6,889 nucleotides of DNA from contig JAGQTR010000579.1 of NCBI GenBank assembly GCA_020438915.1, forward strand, positions 1 to 6,889, in the 5' to 3' direction. This DNA comes from Mycobacterium sp. GTDB lineage: Bacteria > Actinomycetota > Actinomycetes > Mycobacteriales > Mycobacteriaceae. A model generated the notes under the pieces. The model was not told the DNA's origin. It saw nothing but the letters and a program-made list of their open reading frames with translations, and ran no database searches. The translations under genes were made by a program, and so were the position numbers. This document shows positions 1-6,160 of the stretch, piece after piece (the first letter of the stretch is position 1; every line of letters starts with the position of its first letter).

Positions 1-108
1 ACTACTAAGGAGAGAAGCGATCTGCTTTGGATCTTTGGGAATAGTCCCCATCGAATCTTAGCGCAAATGCCAATCTTTTCAGCAGCATAAGGCCAGGTCA
101 GAGTTGTA

Positions 109-137
109 TTGACTGACTGCCGGAGGGACTCTAGCAA
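109..137 (+). promoter_or_regulatory. Weak sigma70-like promoter candidate for the replication operon
   Basis: TTGACT at 109-114 matches five of six bases of the -35 consensus. It is followed after 17 bases by TAGCAA at 132-137, a poor -10 that keeps only the first two and the fifth consensus bases. It points towards the operon starting at 247 and would leave a leader of about 100 bases, which contains the inverted repeat at 202-220. The spacing is ideal but the -10 is weak, so this is tentative. Confidence 0.3.
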
Positions 138-201
138 TGGATCATGATTGGTCTAGACAGCCCGGTGCATGGACCGCTATTCTCGGTATCATCCAACCTT
201 G

Positions 202-220
202 AGTCCGGTATTAGCGGACT
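202..220. promoter_or_regulatory. Inverted repeat AGTCCG-N7-CGGACT, possible operator or leader hairpin
   Basis: AGTCCG at 202-207 and CGGACT at 215-220 are perfect reverse complements around the 7-base centre GTATTAG. The repeat ends 26 bases before the GTG start at 247. It could bind a dimeric regulator, for example the helix-turn-helix protein encoded just downstream, or form a small hairpin in the transcript. A 6-bp dyad can also occur by chance. Confidence 0.35.
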
Positions 221-246
221 GATGAGCCTCCCCTGGAAGGCATTCC

Positions 247-564
247 GTGGAAAGTAAACTAATGGAAAAAAAGAACCAATCGTCACTCCCCTCGGCGCAT
301 TCCCCCGGGCTAGCCGCCGACCTGAAGCAGTGGCTAGATGCTCAGAATCTCGGCAGGTTACCAACCATGACGAAGGATGGAGCGCTGAAGTTCCTCAACG
401 ATCGCGGCATGCCGGTCAAGCGGAACGCTGTCGTCACGGCCTTCAACGCCCAAGAACTTGCGTCGGGAATCTACTCAGGGAAGAGACTGGCATCTGAGTA
501 CGACGTGATGAGGTGGGCCGTTTCGCGGCTAGGCGGGCGGCACCAAGTGTCGCGAGATTCATGA
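247..564 (+). CDS. Small excisionase-like helix-turn-helix DNA-binding protein
   Basis: This is a 105-residue protein. Residues about 39-97 read as a compact helix-turn-helix/winged domain of the excisionase or MerR-like kind: a T-K-D-G-A-L-K-F-L-N helix, a second helix beginning near K-R-N-A-V-V-T-A-F, a wing with G-I-Y-S-G-K-R-L, then D-V-M-R-W-A. The W-A ending after an S-x-Y-D-V step is typical of small Xis/AlpA-type proteins of actinobacterial mobile elements. The first 20 or so residues look disordered. Two starts are possible: GTG 247 with GGAAGG six bases upstream, and ATG 262 with GGAAAG seven bases upstream. The stop overlaps the next start as ATGA (561-564), so it is the first gene of the replication operon. 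It probably regulates the element, acts in excision, or helps replication start. The fold is inferred from pattern only, and no exact family is claimed. Confidence 0.65.
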   Translation: MESKLMEKKNQSSLPSAHSPGLAADLKQWLDAQNLGRLPTMTKDGALKFLNDRGMPVKRNAVVTAFNAQELASGIYSGKRLASEYDVMRWAVSRLGGRHQVSRDS

Positions 565-1700
565 CTGCCGCCGGTCCCTTCAAGATGGCTGCGCGGACCT
601 ACCGTGCTGCTGGGTGGCTAGGCGTCATCCCACTACCTGAGCATCGCAAGTCGCCGCCGCCAACGGGCTACACCGGCAATCACGCTCGATACCCAGACGA
701 TGGCCAAGTCAACGCGTGGCTGGCGAATCCGGCACTCTCTCATGCCAACATCGGCGTCCGATTGGGAGAAATCGACGGCGATGCCGCTCACGAAATCGTC
801 GGAATAGACGTCGACCACTATAGGTCAGGTGACCGAACTAAGGTCGGTGGCGACCAGTTTCGCGAACTGGAAACCGCGCTGGGTCTGCTGCCATCGACGT
901 GGATCAGTTCGGCACGCAGCGATGGAGTTTCGGGTATTCGGTTCTACCGCGCTCCGGCGGGCCTCGAGTGGAAGGGCAAGGCTGCGAACGATATTGAAAT
1001 CATCCAACGCAAGCATCGCTTCGCCGTAGTCTGGCCCTCGATCCATCCTGAAGGGACGTGCTACCAACTCTATCCGCCAGGTTGTGAACCGAACGGTACG
1101 AGCTTTCGAAACGCGGTGCCAGACGCGACCACGCTCCCAGCCCTTCCCGACGCTTGGATCGATCGTCTGACAGCCCGTCGCACCCCGGCCGCCGATCATC
1201 CCATCGATATCGGGATCGCGGTTGACGATCTCTACTGTTGGGCAGAATCAGCGTTTAACAATGGCAACGCCGACGCGATGTGCAAGCAAGTACGCAAGCA
1301 GACCGAACAACATTGTCTAGCAATTCGATCCGAGGCCACCAGCCATGACAAAATCACTGCCGCTCACTGGAATCTATACAGTCTGGCGGCAGAGGGACAC
1401 ACTGGCTGGCAGGCCGCGATTAACACGATCGAACACACTTACCGTCACGACGTAATCGAACGAGGCAAGCGCGGTTTGGGGGAGTTGCGCGGCGAAGTCA
1501 TTCGATCACGGATTGGCGCCCTACGGAGAGTCAAATGCATCGTTGCTCAAGCCGCCGACATAGGGGCGCGCTACACACCGCCTCTGTGTACTTGTACGGA
1601 AGGACCAGCGATCAGTCGCTTCTCCTACACGCCGCACCATAATTTCAATTATCGTTTGCGCCGATTCAGTTACTCCGCGCAAGGCCACATTCCGCGATGA
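561..1700 (+). CDS. Bifunctional DNA primase/polymerase (archaeo-eukaryotic primase fold)
   Basis: This 379-residue protein is predicted to make primers, and possibly extend DNA, for autonomous replication of the element. The N-terminal prim-pol domain spans residues about 5-205. It shows the entry motif G-W-L-G-V-I-P-L-P...K-S-P-P-P-T-G-Y-T-G, metal-binding motif I G-I-D-V-D (D83, D85), motif II S-G-I-R-F-Y-R (124-130) and motif III D-I-E-I-I-Q-R-K-H-R-F-A-V-V-W-P-S (144-160). The order and spacing match the prim-pol proteins common in actinobacterial prophages. The C-terminal part (about 220-345) is helical and ends with a C-x-C (343-345). The last 30 residues are basic and aromatic and were not recognised. 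I chose ATG 561 because it overlaps the upstream stop as ATGA; an in-frame GTG at 513 would add 16 arginine- and alanine-rich residues overlapping the previous gene. The ATGA overlap at 1697-1700 couples it to the ATPase gene, its likely helicase partner. Confidence 0.85.
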   Translation: MTAAGPFKMAARTYRAAGWLGVIPLPEHRKSPPPTGYTGNHARYPDDGQVNAWLANPALSHANIGVRLGEIDGDAAHEIVGIDVDHYRSGDRTKVGGDQFRELETALGLLPSTWISSARSDGVSGIRFYRAPAGLEWKGKAANDIEIIQRKHRFAVVWPSIHPEGTCYQLYPPGCEPNGTSFRNAVPDATTLPALPDAWIDRLTARRTPAADHPIDIGIAVDDLYCWAESAFNNGNADAMCKQVRKQTEQHCLAIRSEATSHDKITAAHWNLYSLAAEGHTGWQAAINTIEHTYRHDVIERGKRGLGELRGEVIRSRIGALRRVKCIVAQAADIGARYTPPLCTCTEGPAISRFSYTPHHNFNYRLRRFSYSAQGHIPR

Positions 1701-2893
1701 ATCCGCAAGACGCATCCCGATCAGAAGCCGTCGACTTCGATGTCTCAAAGGTCGACGTCCTCGAACGATACTCGCAAGCAGACGATCTCGAATTCGCCGC
1801 TCATGTCTGGGACGCCACACGTGCACGTCTCGTCCTAGAGGCGGGGAAGCGGGAAGCTGACCGAATTGCAGCCAGCCGGCAGATGGCTGCTGAGGGTGGC
1901 GAGGCTATGGACGGGCTGGAGTTTCTGATGAGCAGGCCGGAGCACACGCCATTGTGGGGGGTGGGCGATGAACTGCTATGGGCGCGCGGGCAGGGGCTGA
2001 TGATCTGCGGTCCCCAGGGCGTCGGAAAATCGACTGTCGCACAGCAGTTGGTGTTCGCACGGATGGGACTGCGTTCGGCGTCACTATTCGGCTGCCCCGT
2101 AGCTCAAGACGACCGCCCGGTTCTGTATCTCGCAATGGATCGGCCAGACCAGATTCAGGAATCGATGAGGCGCATGCTTGACACAAGCAGCGAGGAGGTT
2201 GCTACAAAGATCAAGCGGCAACTGATTGTCTGGCCCAGACAGCCCCCGTTCAAGGCGGACCTGGATCCTGACCGATTTGCTCAATGGGTCGCGGAGGTTG
2301 GCCGCGAACCTGGTGTGGTGGTGTTTGATTCGGTCAAAGACATGTTGACAAGTGTCGTCACTGATGAGGCCGGTCTTGCATTCAACACTACGCTGCAGCG
2401 GATTCTTGCAAATGGCACTGACACACTGGGCAATCACCACCAACGCAAGGCTGTTATCGGCAATCCCAGACCTGACAAGCTTGCTGACGTGTACGGCAGC
2501 GGGTGGATTACCGCAGGTCAAGGTTCGGTAGTGCTTCTGTGGGGCGATGCCGGTGCGCGGTCGGTGGAGTTACGTCATCTCAAACCCATTCGGGCACCGG
2601 TTGGCCCTCTCGCTGTCAACTATGACCATGCCAGCGGCGGGGCGAGCGGCGGCGATCCAATGACGCTCTTGATGAAGCTGACCAATGAAGCCGGTTCTGA
2701 CGGAATCGCGCTTGACGACGCGGTCCTTGTAGTCCGAGGGACGACGCGCGACGACGATGTGTGGCGGGCGCACTCGCAATCAGTGAAGCGCTTGTTAGAC
2801 AAGCTTGTCGCGCGGGGACTGCTGAGCAAGATCGATGGCCAACGGGGCGGTGCTGGGGGCGGTGCTAAGGGGTCGCGTTGGGTGGCTCTGTGA
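1697..2893 (+). CDS. RepA-like AAA/RecA-fold ATPase with C-terminal winged helix (replicative helicase type)
   Basis: This 398-residue protein is predicted to be the helicase or helicase loader of the element. The Walker A motif is G-P-Q-G-V-G-K-S-T (105-113). The Walker B strand is V-V-V-F-D-S (207-212). A sensor-like H-H-Q-R-K follows at 247-251, and the region I-G-N-P-R-P-D...Y-G-S-G-W (255-270) carries the conserved glycine-rich loop seen in RepA-like (AAA_25 type) ATPases of plasmids and prophages. Residues about 320-380 form a MarR-like winged helix ending in L-D-K-L-V-A-R-G-L-L, followed by a glycine-rich tail. The first 70 residues are acidic and helical, with no recognised domain. 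The start ATG overlaps the primase-polymerase stop as ATGA; AAGG lies about 12 bases upstream, so translation probably depends on coupling. Prim-pol plus RepA-type ATPase is a standard replication pair in actinobacterial mobile elements. Confidence 0.85.
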   Translation: MNPQDASRSEAVDFDVSKVDVLERYSQADDLEFAAHVWDATRARLVLEAGKREADRIAASRQMAAEGGEAMDGLEFLMSRPEHTPLWGVGDELLWARGQGLMICGPQGVGKSTVAQQLVFARMGLRSASLFGCPVAQDDRPVLYLAMDRPDQIQESMRRMLDTSSEEVATKIKRQLIVWPRQPPFKADLDPDRFAQWVAEVGREPGVVVFDSVKDMLTSVVTDEAGLAFNTTLQRILANGTDTLGNHHQRKAVIGNPRPDKLADVYGSGWITAGQGSVVLLWGDAGARSVELRHLKPIRAPVGPLAVNYDHASGGASGGDPMTLLMKLTNEAGSDGIALDDAVLVVRGTTRDDDVWRAHSQSVKRLLDKLVARGLLSKIDGQRGGAGGGAKGSRWVAL

Positions 2894-3111
2894 TGTGTGA
2901 GTTTCGATGCCCACTTGGGAAACAGCAGGTAGACATCGATTCTTGCATTGGAGGACGGTCAGTGGCGAAACTCAGGCGACTCTCGGCACCGCTCGTACGG
3001 ACACATGTCGGCGGCGAATGGCGCAGCTCAGGAACGAAACTCACTGTGCCATCTCAGCGTGAGCCTCCAAGAAGGGAGAGCGAAACTCAAAAGCGCTCTC
3101 CTTATAGGTGA
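2893..3111 (+). CDS. Possible small ORF coupled to the ATPase gene, unknown function
   Basis: The ATG at 2893 shares its A with the ATPase stop (TGATG), a common coupled arrangement, and would give 72 residues. The start reads M-C-E-F-R-C-P, with another cysteine at residue 22. The rest is basic and low in hydrophobic residues, ending P-R-R-E-S-E-T-Q-K-R-S-P-Y-R. A second in-frame start, GTG 2962, has a strong ribosome binding site (GGAGG at 2950-2954, seven-base spacing) and would give 49 residues. Against it being real: the frame runs through the CGAAACTCA repeats and the hairpin, the composition is not that of a folded domain, and I recognise no homologue. It may instead be a non-coding origin or regulatory region that happens to be open. 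Confidence 0.28.
   Translation: MCEFRCPLGKQQVDIDSCIGGRSVAKLRRLSAPLVRTHVGGEWRSSGTKLTVPSQREPPRRESETQKRSPYR
2963..3089 (+). repeat. Short direct repeats CGAAACTCA (three exact copies, one degenerate)
   Basis: CGAAACTCA occurs exactly at 2966-2974, 3035-3043 and 3081-3089. The first sits in TGGCGAAACTCAGG (2963-2976), and a degenerate partner TGGCGCAGCTCAGG occurs at 3019-3032. The exact copies start 69 and 46 bases apart, so they are not regularly phased. They lie directly downstream of the primase-polymerase and helicase genes, where an iteron-like origin or binding sites for the small helix-turn-helix protein would be plausible. The third copy overlaps one arm and the loop of the hairpin at 3073-3103. 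The repeats are real; their role is inferred. Confidence 0.5.
3073..3103 (+). terminator. GC-rich stem-loop, possible terminator or origin hairpin
   Basis: GGAGAGCG (3075-3082) pairs perfectly with CGCTCTCC (3094-3101) around an 11-base A-rich loop. A G-T and an A-T pair extend the stem to 10 bp. It is followed by TTATAGG rather than a true run of T, so it is a weak intrinsic terminator at best. It sits after the replication operon and about 95 bases before the next gene, where partial termination would make sense. A structural role in an origin next to the CGAAACTCA repeats is an alternative. Confidence 0.4.
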
Positions 3112-3197
3112 GATTCGGTCGCCGGCGGAGATGGTCACGATAGCGAAGATGGCTGCGGCGCTGGTTCTTAGGAGATGCGAGTCTAGATTGGATACGA

Positions 3198-3716
3198 ATG
3201 ACGATGAGTGACCTATCGAACTCTGAACCTCTCGACCGGTGGGAACGCAGCGCCCACCCTGAGCGTCGTTGCACCGCGCACAGGAAGAACGGCAATCAGT
3301 GCAAAAACTCGGCCCGGCTCGGGACGAACGTCTGTGATTTCCATGGTGCGAAGGCGCCGCAGGTGAAACGCAAAGCACGTCAACGCATCGAAGAAGCCGC
3401 CGACCGGATGGCATGCGAGCTGCTGCGGATGGCCACCGACGACAACGTGGCTGACTCGGTCAAGCTTGCGGCGATTCGTGACGCACTCGACCGCGCGGGG
3501 CTAGCCGCGAGGACGGCCGTGTCGGTGGAGGTTGGCCCGCCAAAGCCCTATGAGGCGATCTTCGAGACCATCGAAGCGGGATCGCGCGCCGAGTACCGCC
3601 GAAGCATCGGCCGACACGACGACCCAACGATTGACGACAACGCCGCGTCGGTGAATTGCCCGGGTACGAACGCTGCTGACGAAATCGTGGCTCCGATCGA
3701 TGCCGGAGATTATTGA
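3198..3716 (+). CDS. Zinc-motif prophage protein, small-terminase-like
   Basis: This is a 172-residue protein. Residues 24-50 hold a compact Cys/His cluster: C25, H28, C35, C46 and H49, in the pattern R-R-C-T-A-H...G-x-x-C-K...C-D-F-H-G-A. This resembles the C...C...C-x-x-H-G-G zinc-binding module seen in many phage proteins. It is followed by K-A-P-Q-V-K, a helical segment (about 55-105), and a P-K-P-Y-E-A-I-F-E-T-I...S-R-A-E-Y-R-R-S-I-G block (116-137), typical of actinobacterial prophage proteins near terminase or packaging genes. The acidic C-terminus looks disordered. A DNA-recognition role in packaging is inferred from family context, not shown. ATG 3198 and ATG 3204 are both possible starts; AGGAG at 3171-3175 is too far upstream to be convincing. 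It converges with the nuclease gene and no large terminase or capsid gene follows. Confidence 0.65.
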   Translation: MTMSDLSNSEPLDRWERSAHPERRCTAHRKNGNQCKNSARLGTNVCDFHGAKAPQVKRKARQRIEEAADRMACELLRMATDDNVADSVKLAAIRDALDRAGLAARTAVSVEVGPPKPYEAIFETIEAGSRAEYRRSIGRHDDPTIDDNAASVNCPGTNAADEIVAPIDAGDY

Positions 3717-3750
3717 CGGGCAGTCGATCAGGGGGCTTGGAGGCGGACGG

Positions 3751-5535
3751 CTATTGATCATTCGCCCGATCGGCGAAGGCAGCGTCCAGACGCCTTGTGT
3801 CCGCTGGGGTCATACCGAGCAGGCGCATGTGATGGCGAGCCGCCAATGCGATCTTCTTGCGCATCTTTTCGGCGTATCCGGGATCGTCGGGCATCCCCCA
3901 CATTTCAACGAATGTTCCGTCGTTTAGTAACCAATCGGCGCGGAGGCGTGTGTTCGGATTCAATTGCTCGTCGAATGGATACAGCGGCTCTCGCGTGTGG
4001 CCGATTCCGTTCTTGTGCAGGAAGTCGTCGACAGCCTTTTCCAGCATGGACGAGCACATGTGCCCGTCAACAGCCTTGAGGACCGTGCCTCGTGATCGTC
4101 GGATACCGTTCTCGGCCAGTCCGGCGTTGATCAGGATGTGCGTCCACGCGAGTTGTCGACGCACGATAGCGATACGCAGCAGCAGCCTGAGATCAATATC
4201 GCGCGCTTCCACCGGGTGTTCAAGGTCGCCGTTGACGGTGGACAGTTGGGCCTCAACGAACGCGGCGCCGCCGAACTCGTGGTCCGCGAGGACCCGCACC
4301 GCGACCGTCGCTCGAGCGGTGGCGCCCTTCTTTAGGTGGCCGTCCGAAAGGCCTCTGACTGCGACGGCGAGGCAGCGGTGACAGTAGGCGAGGGTCTCGG
4401 TGCAGATCGGTGTTCGGAATTGGCCCGCCGGACGTTCACAAATCCGGCACGTGTCCAGTTCATCGAGGTATGCGTGGTTGGGGAACAAGGCGAGCCGGTG
4501 TGGAGTGAGCCTCTCAAGCAACTCTGTCGGTTCCCAGCCGTGTTTTAACTCTTCCTCCGCGTTAAAACCGAAGCTTTCGATCTGGGCGAACCGCACCAAG
4601 GCTTCGTGGTCGAAAAGGTTCTCCGGGAGGAGCTTGGCTACGCGAGGGTGCAGCTCCCGCACCTTGAGCGGGGGAATTCCACCGTACGAGCGGTCATGCC
4701 GGTCGTTCTTCCGCACCTTCATGTCGAGAGTCCAGCTCTCCGGGGGCAGACCGATTTCTGCGATCTCAAGGCCCAGCCTGGCCGCGATTACGCATGCAGG
4801 GGCGACGAGCCGTTGGTCCTCAACCCATAGAGTCTTGGTCGTCGGGTTGTATTGCGCGAAGCAGCCTGGCGGGCCTTCTGGCTCTCGCGGGCCCCAATTG
4901 AATCTGTGCCCGCCAGCACGCCATGAAACGTACGCATTTGGTATCTCGTTGGGGTCCCATTCTGGGTTCGCGGCGACTTCTAGGCGTGGCGCTAGAGGCG
5001 CTGCTGCTGGGATTCCGAGTTTGGTGAGACCGTCGAGAACTGCGGCGCGCTGACGTTCGTCGTAGAGGAAGAGGTGCCCGACTGCAACCGATCCGATTTG
5101 CACGCCGTCGGACACGACTTTTAGTGAACTGGGTTCGCCAAGGCGGACCTGTCCCTCTTCAACCGTGACAGACAACGCGCCAACCGCGTCAGCGGTCTGA
5201 AACGTCCGGAGGAAGTTGAGTACCTTGTCCGTGCGTTGGCGACTAGTAAGAATCGTCGATCCAACCTCGCGGATCGCCCACTCATCGAGCTCTGCCCGTG
5301 TATCGCCGCACACCTTCACATAGTCGTACCAACCGACGCCAACACGCGTCTGCGGGTTCCCATCCGGATAGCGCTCGCTAATCGACTCGCTACTGGCACG
5401 GCGCAACCTCGCCGCCTCTGGATGCTTGAACCCTCGCTGAATATTGATCACGTAGCCGTGAGGATGCCCGTCGAGCCACTTCTGATACTCGGCCTCCGCG
5501 CGGCCCGCGCCACCGTCGAACACGGTCACAGCCAT
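3751..5535 (-). CDS. Multidomain protein with Cys cluster and C-terminal PD-(D/E)XK-type nuclease
   Basis: From ATG 5535 this is a 594-residue protein. Residues about 16-90 form an actinobacterial domain with Y-Q-K-W-L-D-G-H-P-H-G-Y-V-I-N near the start and Y-V-K-V-C-G-D-T-R-A-E-L-D-E-W-A at its end, a module I associate with restriction- or nuclease-like proteins. The middle (about 110-340) is unrecognised. A treble-clef-like cluster follows: C363-x2-C366, C378, C385-x2-C388. The C-terminal part (about 495-580) fits a PD-(D/E)XK nuclease: E499, D534 in R-A-D-W-L, E544 in F-V-E-M-W-G, then a lysine-rich helix with K557, K560 and K561. It probably cuts or nicks DNA in defence, anti-phage competition or DNA processing. 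ATG 5535 fits the usual start of the N-terminal domain and has GGTGG seven bases upstream. The frame stays open to a TTG at 5877 (708 residues). It is oriented against the replication operon. Confidence 0.72.
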   Translation of the reverse strand: MAVTVFDGGAGRAEAEYQKWLDGHPHGYVINIQRGFKHPEAARLRRASSESISERYPDGNPQTRVGVGWYDYVKVCGDTRAELDEWAIREVGSTILTSRQRTDKVLNFLRTFQTADAVGALSVTVEEGQVRLGEPSSLKVVSDGVQIGSVAVGHLFLYDERQRAAVLDGLTKLGIPAAAPLAPRLEVAANPEWDPNEIPNAYVSWRAGGHRFNWGPREPEGPPGCFAQYNPTTKTLWVEDQRLVAPACVIAARLGLEIAEIGLPPESWTLDMKVRKNDRHDRSYGGIPPLKVRELHPRVAKLLPENLFDHEALVRFAQIESFGFNAEEELKHGWEPTELLERLTPHRLALFPNHAYLDELDTCRICERPAGQFRTPICTETLAYCHRCLAVAVRGLSDGHLKKGATARATVAVRVLADHEFGGAAFVEAQLSTVNGDLEHPVEARDIDLRLLLRIAIVRRQLAWTHILINAGLAENGIRRSRGTVLKAVDGHMCSSMLEKAVDDFLHKNGIGHTREPLYPFDEQLNPNTRLRADWLLNDGTFVEMWGMPDDPGYAEKMRKKIALAARHHMRLLGMTPADTRRLDAAFADRANDQ

Positions 5536-5664
5536 AACGACACCACCGGTCCCATCGATTTCATCTTGGGCGATGGTAGCGACGAAGGGGGATGGCAGAG
5601 GGGTAACCAGCAACCTCTCCGACACCGCCCAACCTCGGCCAGTCCCCTGAGCCGGAGCGGCGAC

Positions 5665-5760
5665 CTCGCGGCGCAACAACCGCGCCACCATCGGCGACGA
5701 CCAACCACCACCACGCCTGGTGCGATGACCCTCATCGGTCACCAACTCCGCGATCTCAGC
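5665..5760 (-). pseudogene. Helix-turn-helix-like coding segment, possible recombinase remnant or N-terminal extension
   Basis: In the frame of the downstream nuclease, 5760-5665 reads A-E-I-A-E-L-V-T-D-E-G-H-R-T-R-R-G-G, then G-W-S-S-P-M-V-A-R-L-L-R-R-E. This resembles the DNA-binding segment of large serine recombinases and similar proteins (a helix, then G-x-x-T-R-x-G-x-x-W-S, then V-x-x-L-L-R-R). Third codon positions here are GC-rich, as in real genes. The catalytic part of a recombinase is not present upstream. It may be a decayed gene fragment, or the true N-terminus of a 708-residue nuclease starting at TTG 5877. Confidence 0.3.
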
Positions 5761-6036
5761 CGCGCGGGTTACGAGCTGCCCAACACCACCGGTGCCGTCT
5801 ACGTCTTGAAAGACGCCCGCGACTGGGTGTGCCAACACCGGAGCACGAACACCGAAGTCGTGGATACGCAGATCCAAATGGCTGGCTGGTTCAAGACGCC
5901 GACCTGAATCTCACGCAGGCCGACGCGATTCGCACCGTCGCTTTGAATTTCTGCTAACCGCCGTTCATGACGTGCGCTCGCGTGCCCGACGTTCCGTTGC
6001 GCGTCCAGAGGCCGTGTCTACCACTACGCCCGGCGT

Positions 6037-6160
6037 GGCTGTCTCGAAAACGATGGGTAGCTGAGAATCAGACGACCCGGCGACTGGTGCCACCGGTCTA
6101 GGCCGAACCCCGCAGTCGGCTGTCTTGAAAACCCGTCTCGTAACTTGTATTCTCAAAACC
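6037..6160 (+). promoter_or_regulatory. Candidate resolvase/invertase recombination site (res-like subsites)
   Basis: GGCTGTCTCGAAAAC (6037-6051) and GGCTGTCTTGAAAAC (6118-6132) differ at one base and lie 81 bases apart. A third related motif, TGTATTCTCAAAAC, is at 6146-6159, and TGAGAAT (6062-6068) is an inverted copy of its ATTCTCA core. Several subsites of this kind directly upstream of a serine resolvase gene fit a res site. The half-sites TCTTGAAAACC and ATTCTCAAAACC also resemble the half-sites of Hin/Gin-type invertases (TTCTTGAAAACC in hix). The subsites overlap the promoter, so the resolvase may repress its own gene. Confidence 0.5.
6125..6153 (+). promoter_or_regulatory. Sigma70-like promoter of the resolvase gene
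   Basis: TTGAAA (6125-6130) and TATTCT (6148-6153) are separated by exactly 17 bases. Transcription would begin near 6160, leaving a leader of about 34 bases that contains the ribosome binding site AGAAGGGA (6181-6188), five bases before ATG 6194. Both promoter boxes lie inside the repeated subsites, so bound resolvase would block RNA polymerase. Confidence 0.5.

Larger units (their letters stand above)
1..246. other. Gene-free leader upstream of the replication operon
   Basis: No credible coding region was found on either strand. The one open frame reading leftwards (131-364) overlaps the first operon gene antisense and has no recognisable product. The stretch contains a small imperfect dyad around 38-52 (GGGA-ATAG-TCCC), a weak sigma70-like promoter candidate near 109-137 and a perfect 6-bp inverted repeat at 202-220. 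It is best read as the control region of the operon that begins at 247. An attachment site could lie here, but I saw no repeat of this sequence elsewhere in the window. Confidence 0.5.

Noticed and set aside
825..1199. A 124-codon open frame on the - strand opposite the primase-polymerase gene
   Set aside because: It is a shadow of the primase-polymerase frame, which contains all the catalytic motifs.
2966..3089. CGAAACTCA repeats as a CRISPR array
   Set aside because: The repeats are only 9 bases long, spaced unevenly (69 and 46 bases), and no Cas genes are present.
2948..3211. An 87-codon open frame starting with TTG 2948 (or ATG 3005) and overlapping the zinc-motif gene
   Set aside because: There is no ribosome binding site at either start, no recognisable domain, and a better alternative frame exists in the same place.
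3857..5053. Several + strand open frames of 65-217 codons opposite the nuclease gene
   Set aside because: They are rich in R, S, P and C with no domain, overlap one another, and lie fully inside the nuclease coding sequence.
5845..5877. L-R-I-H-D-F at the start of the long nuclease frame, resembling the box II motif of tyrosine recombinases (L-R-x-H-D-L-R-H-T)
   Set aside because: The essential R-H-T is missing, the other catalytic residues (R-K-H-R-Y) are not found in any frame nearby, and six residues are too few to support a recombinase call.
5236..5907. A 223-codon open frame on the + strand opposite the nuclease gene
   Set aside because: It is antisense to the well-supported nuclease frame, shows no recognisable domain and has a biased composition (runs of R, H, T and P). 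The mirror frame carries the motifs.
5965..6156. A 63-codon open frame on the - strand between the nuclease and the resolvase
   Set aside because: It starts with TTG inside the resolvase subsites, has no ribosome binding site that I could see and no recognisable domain.
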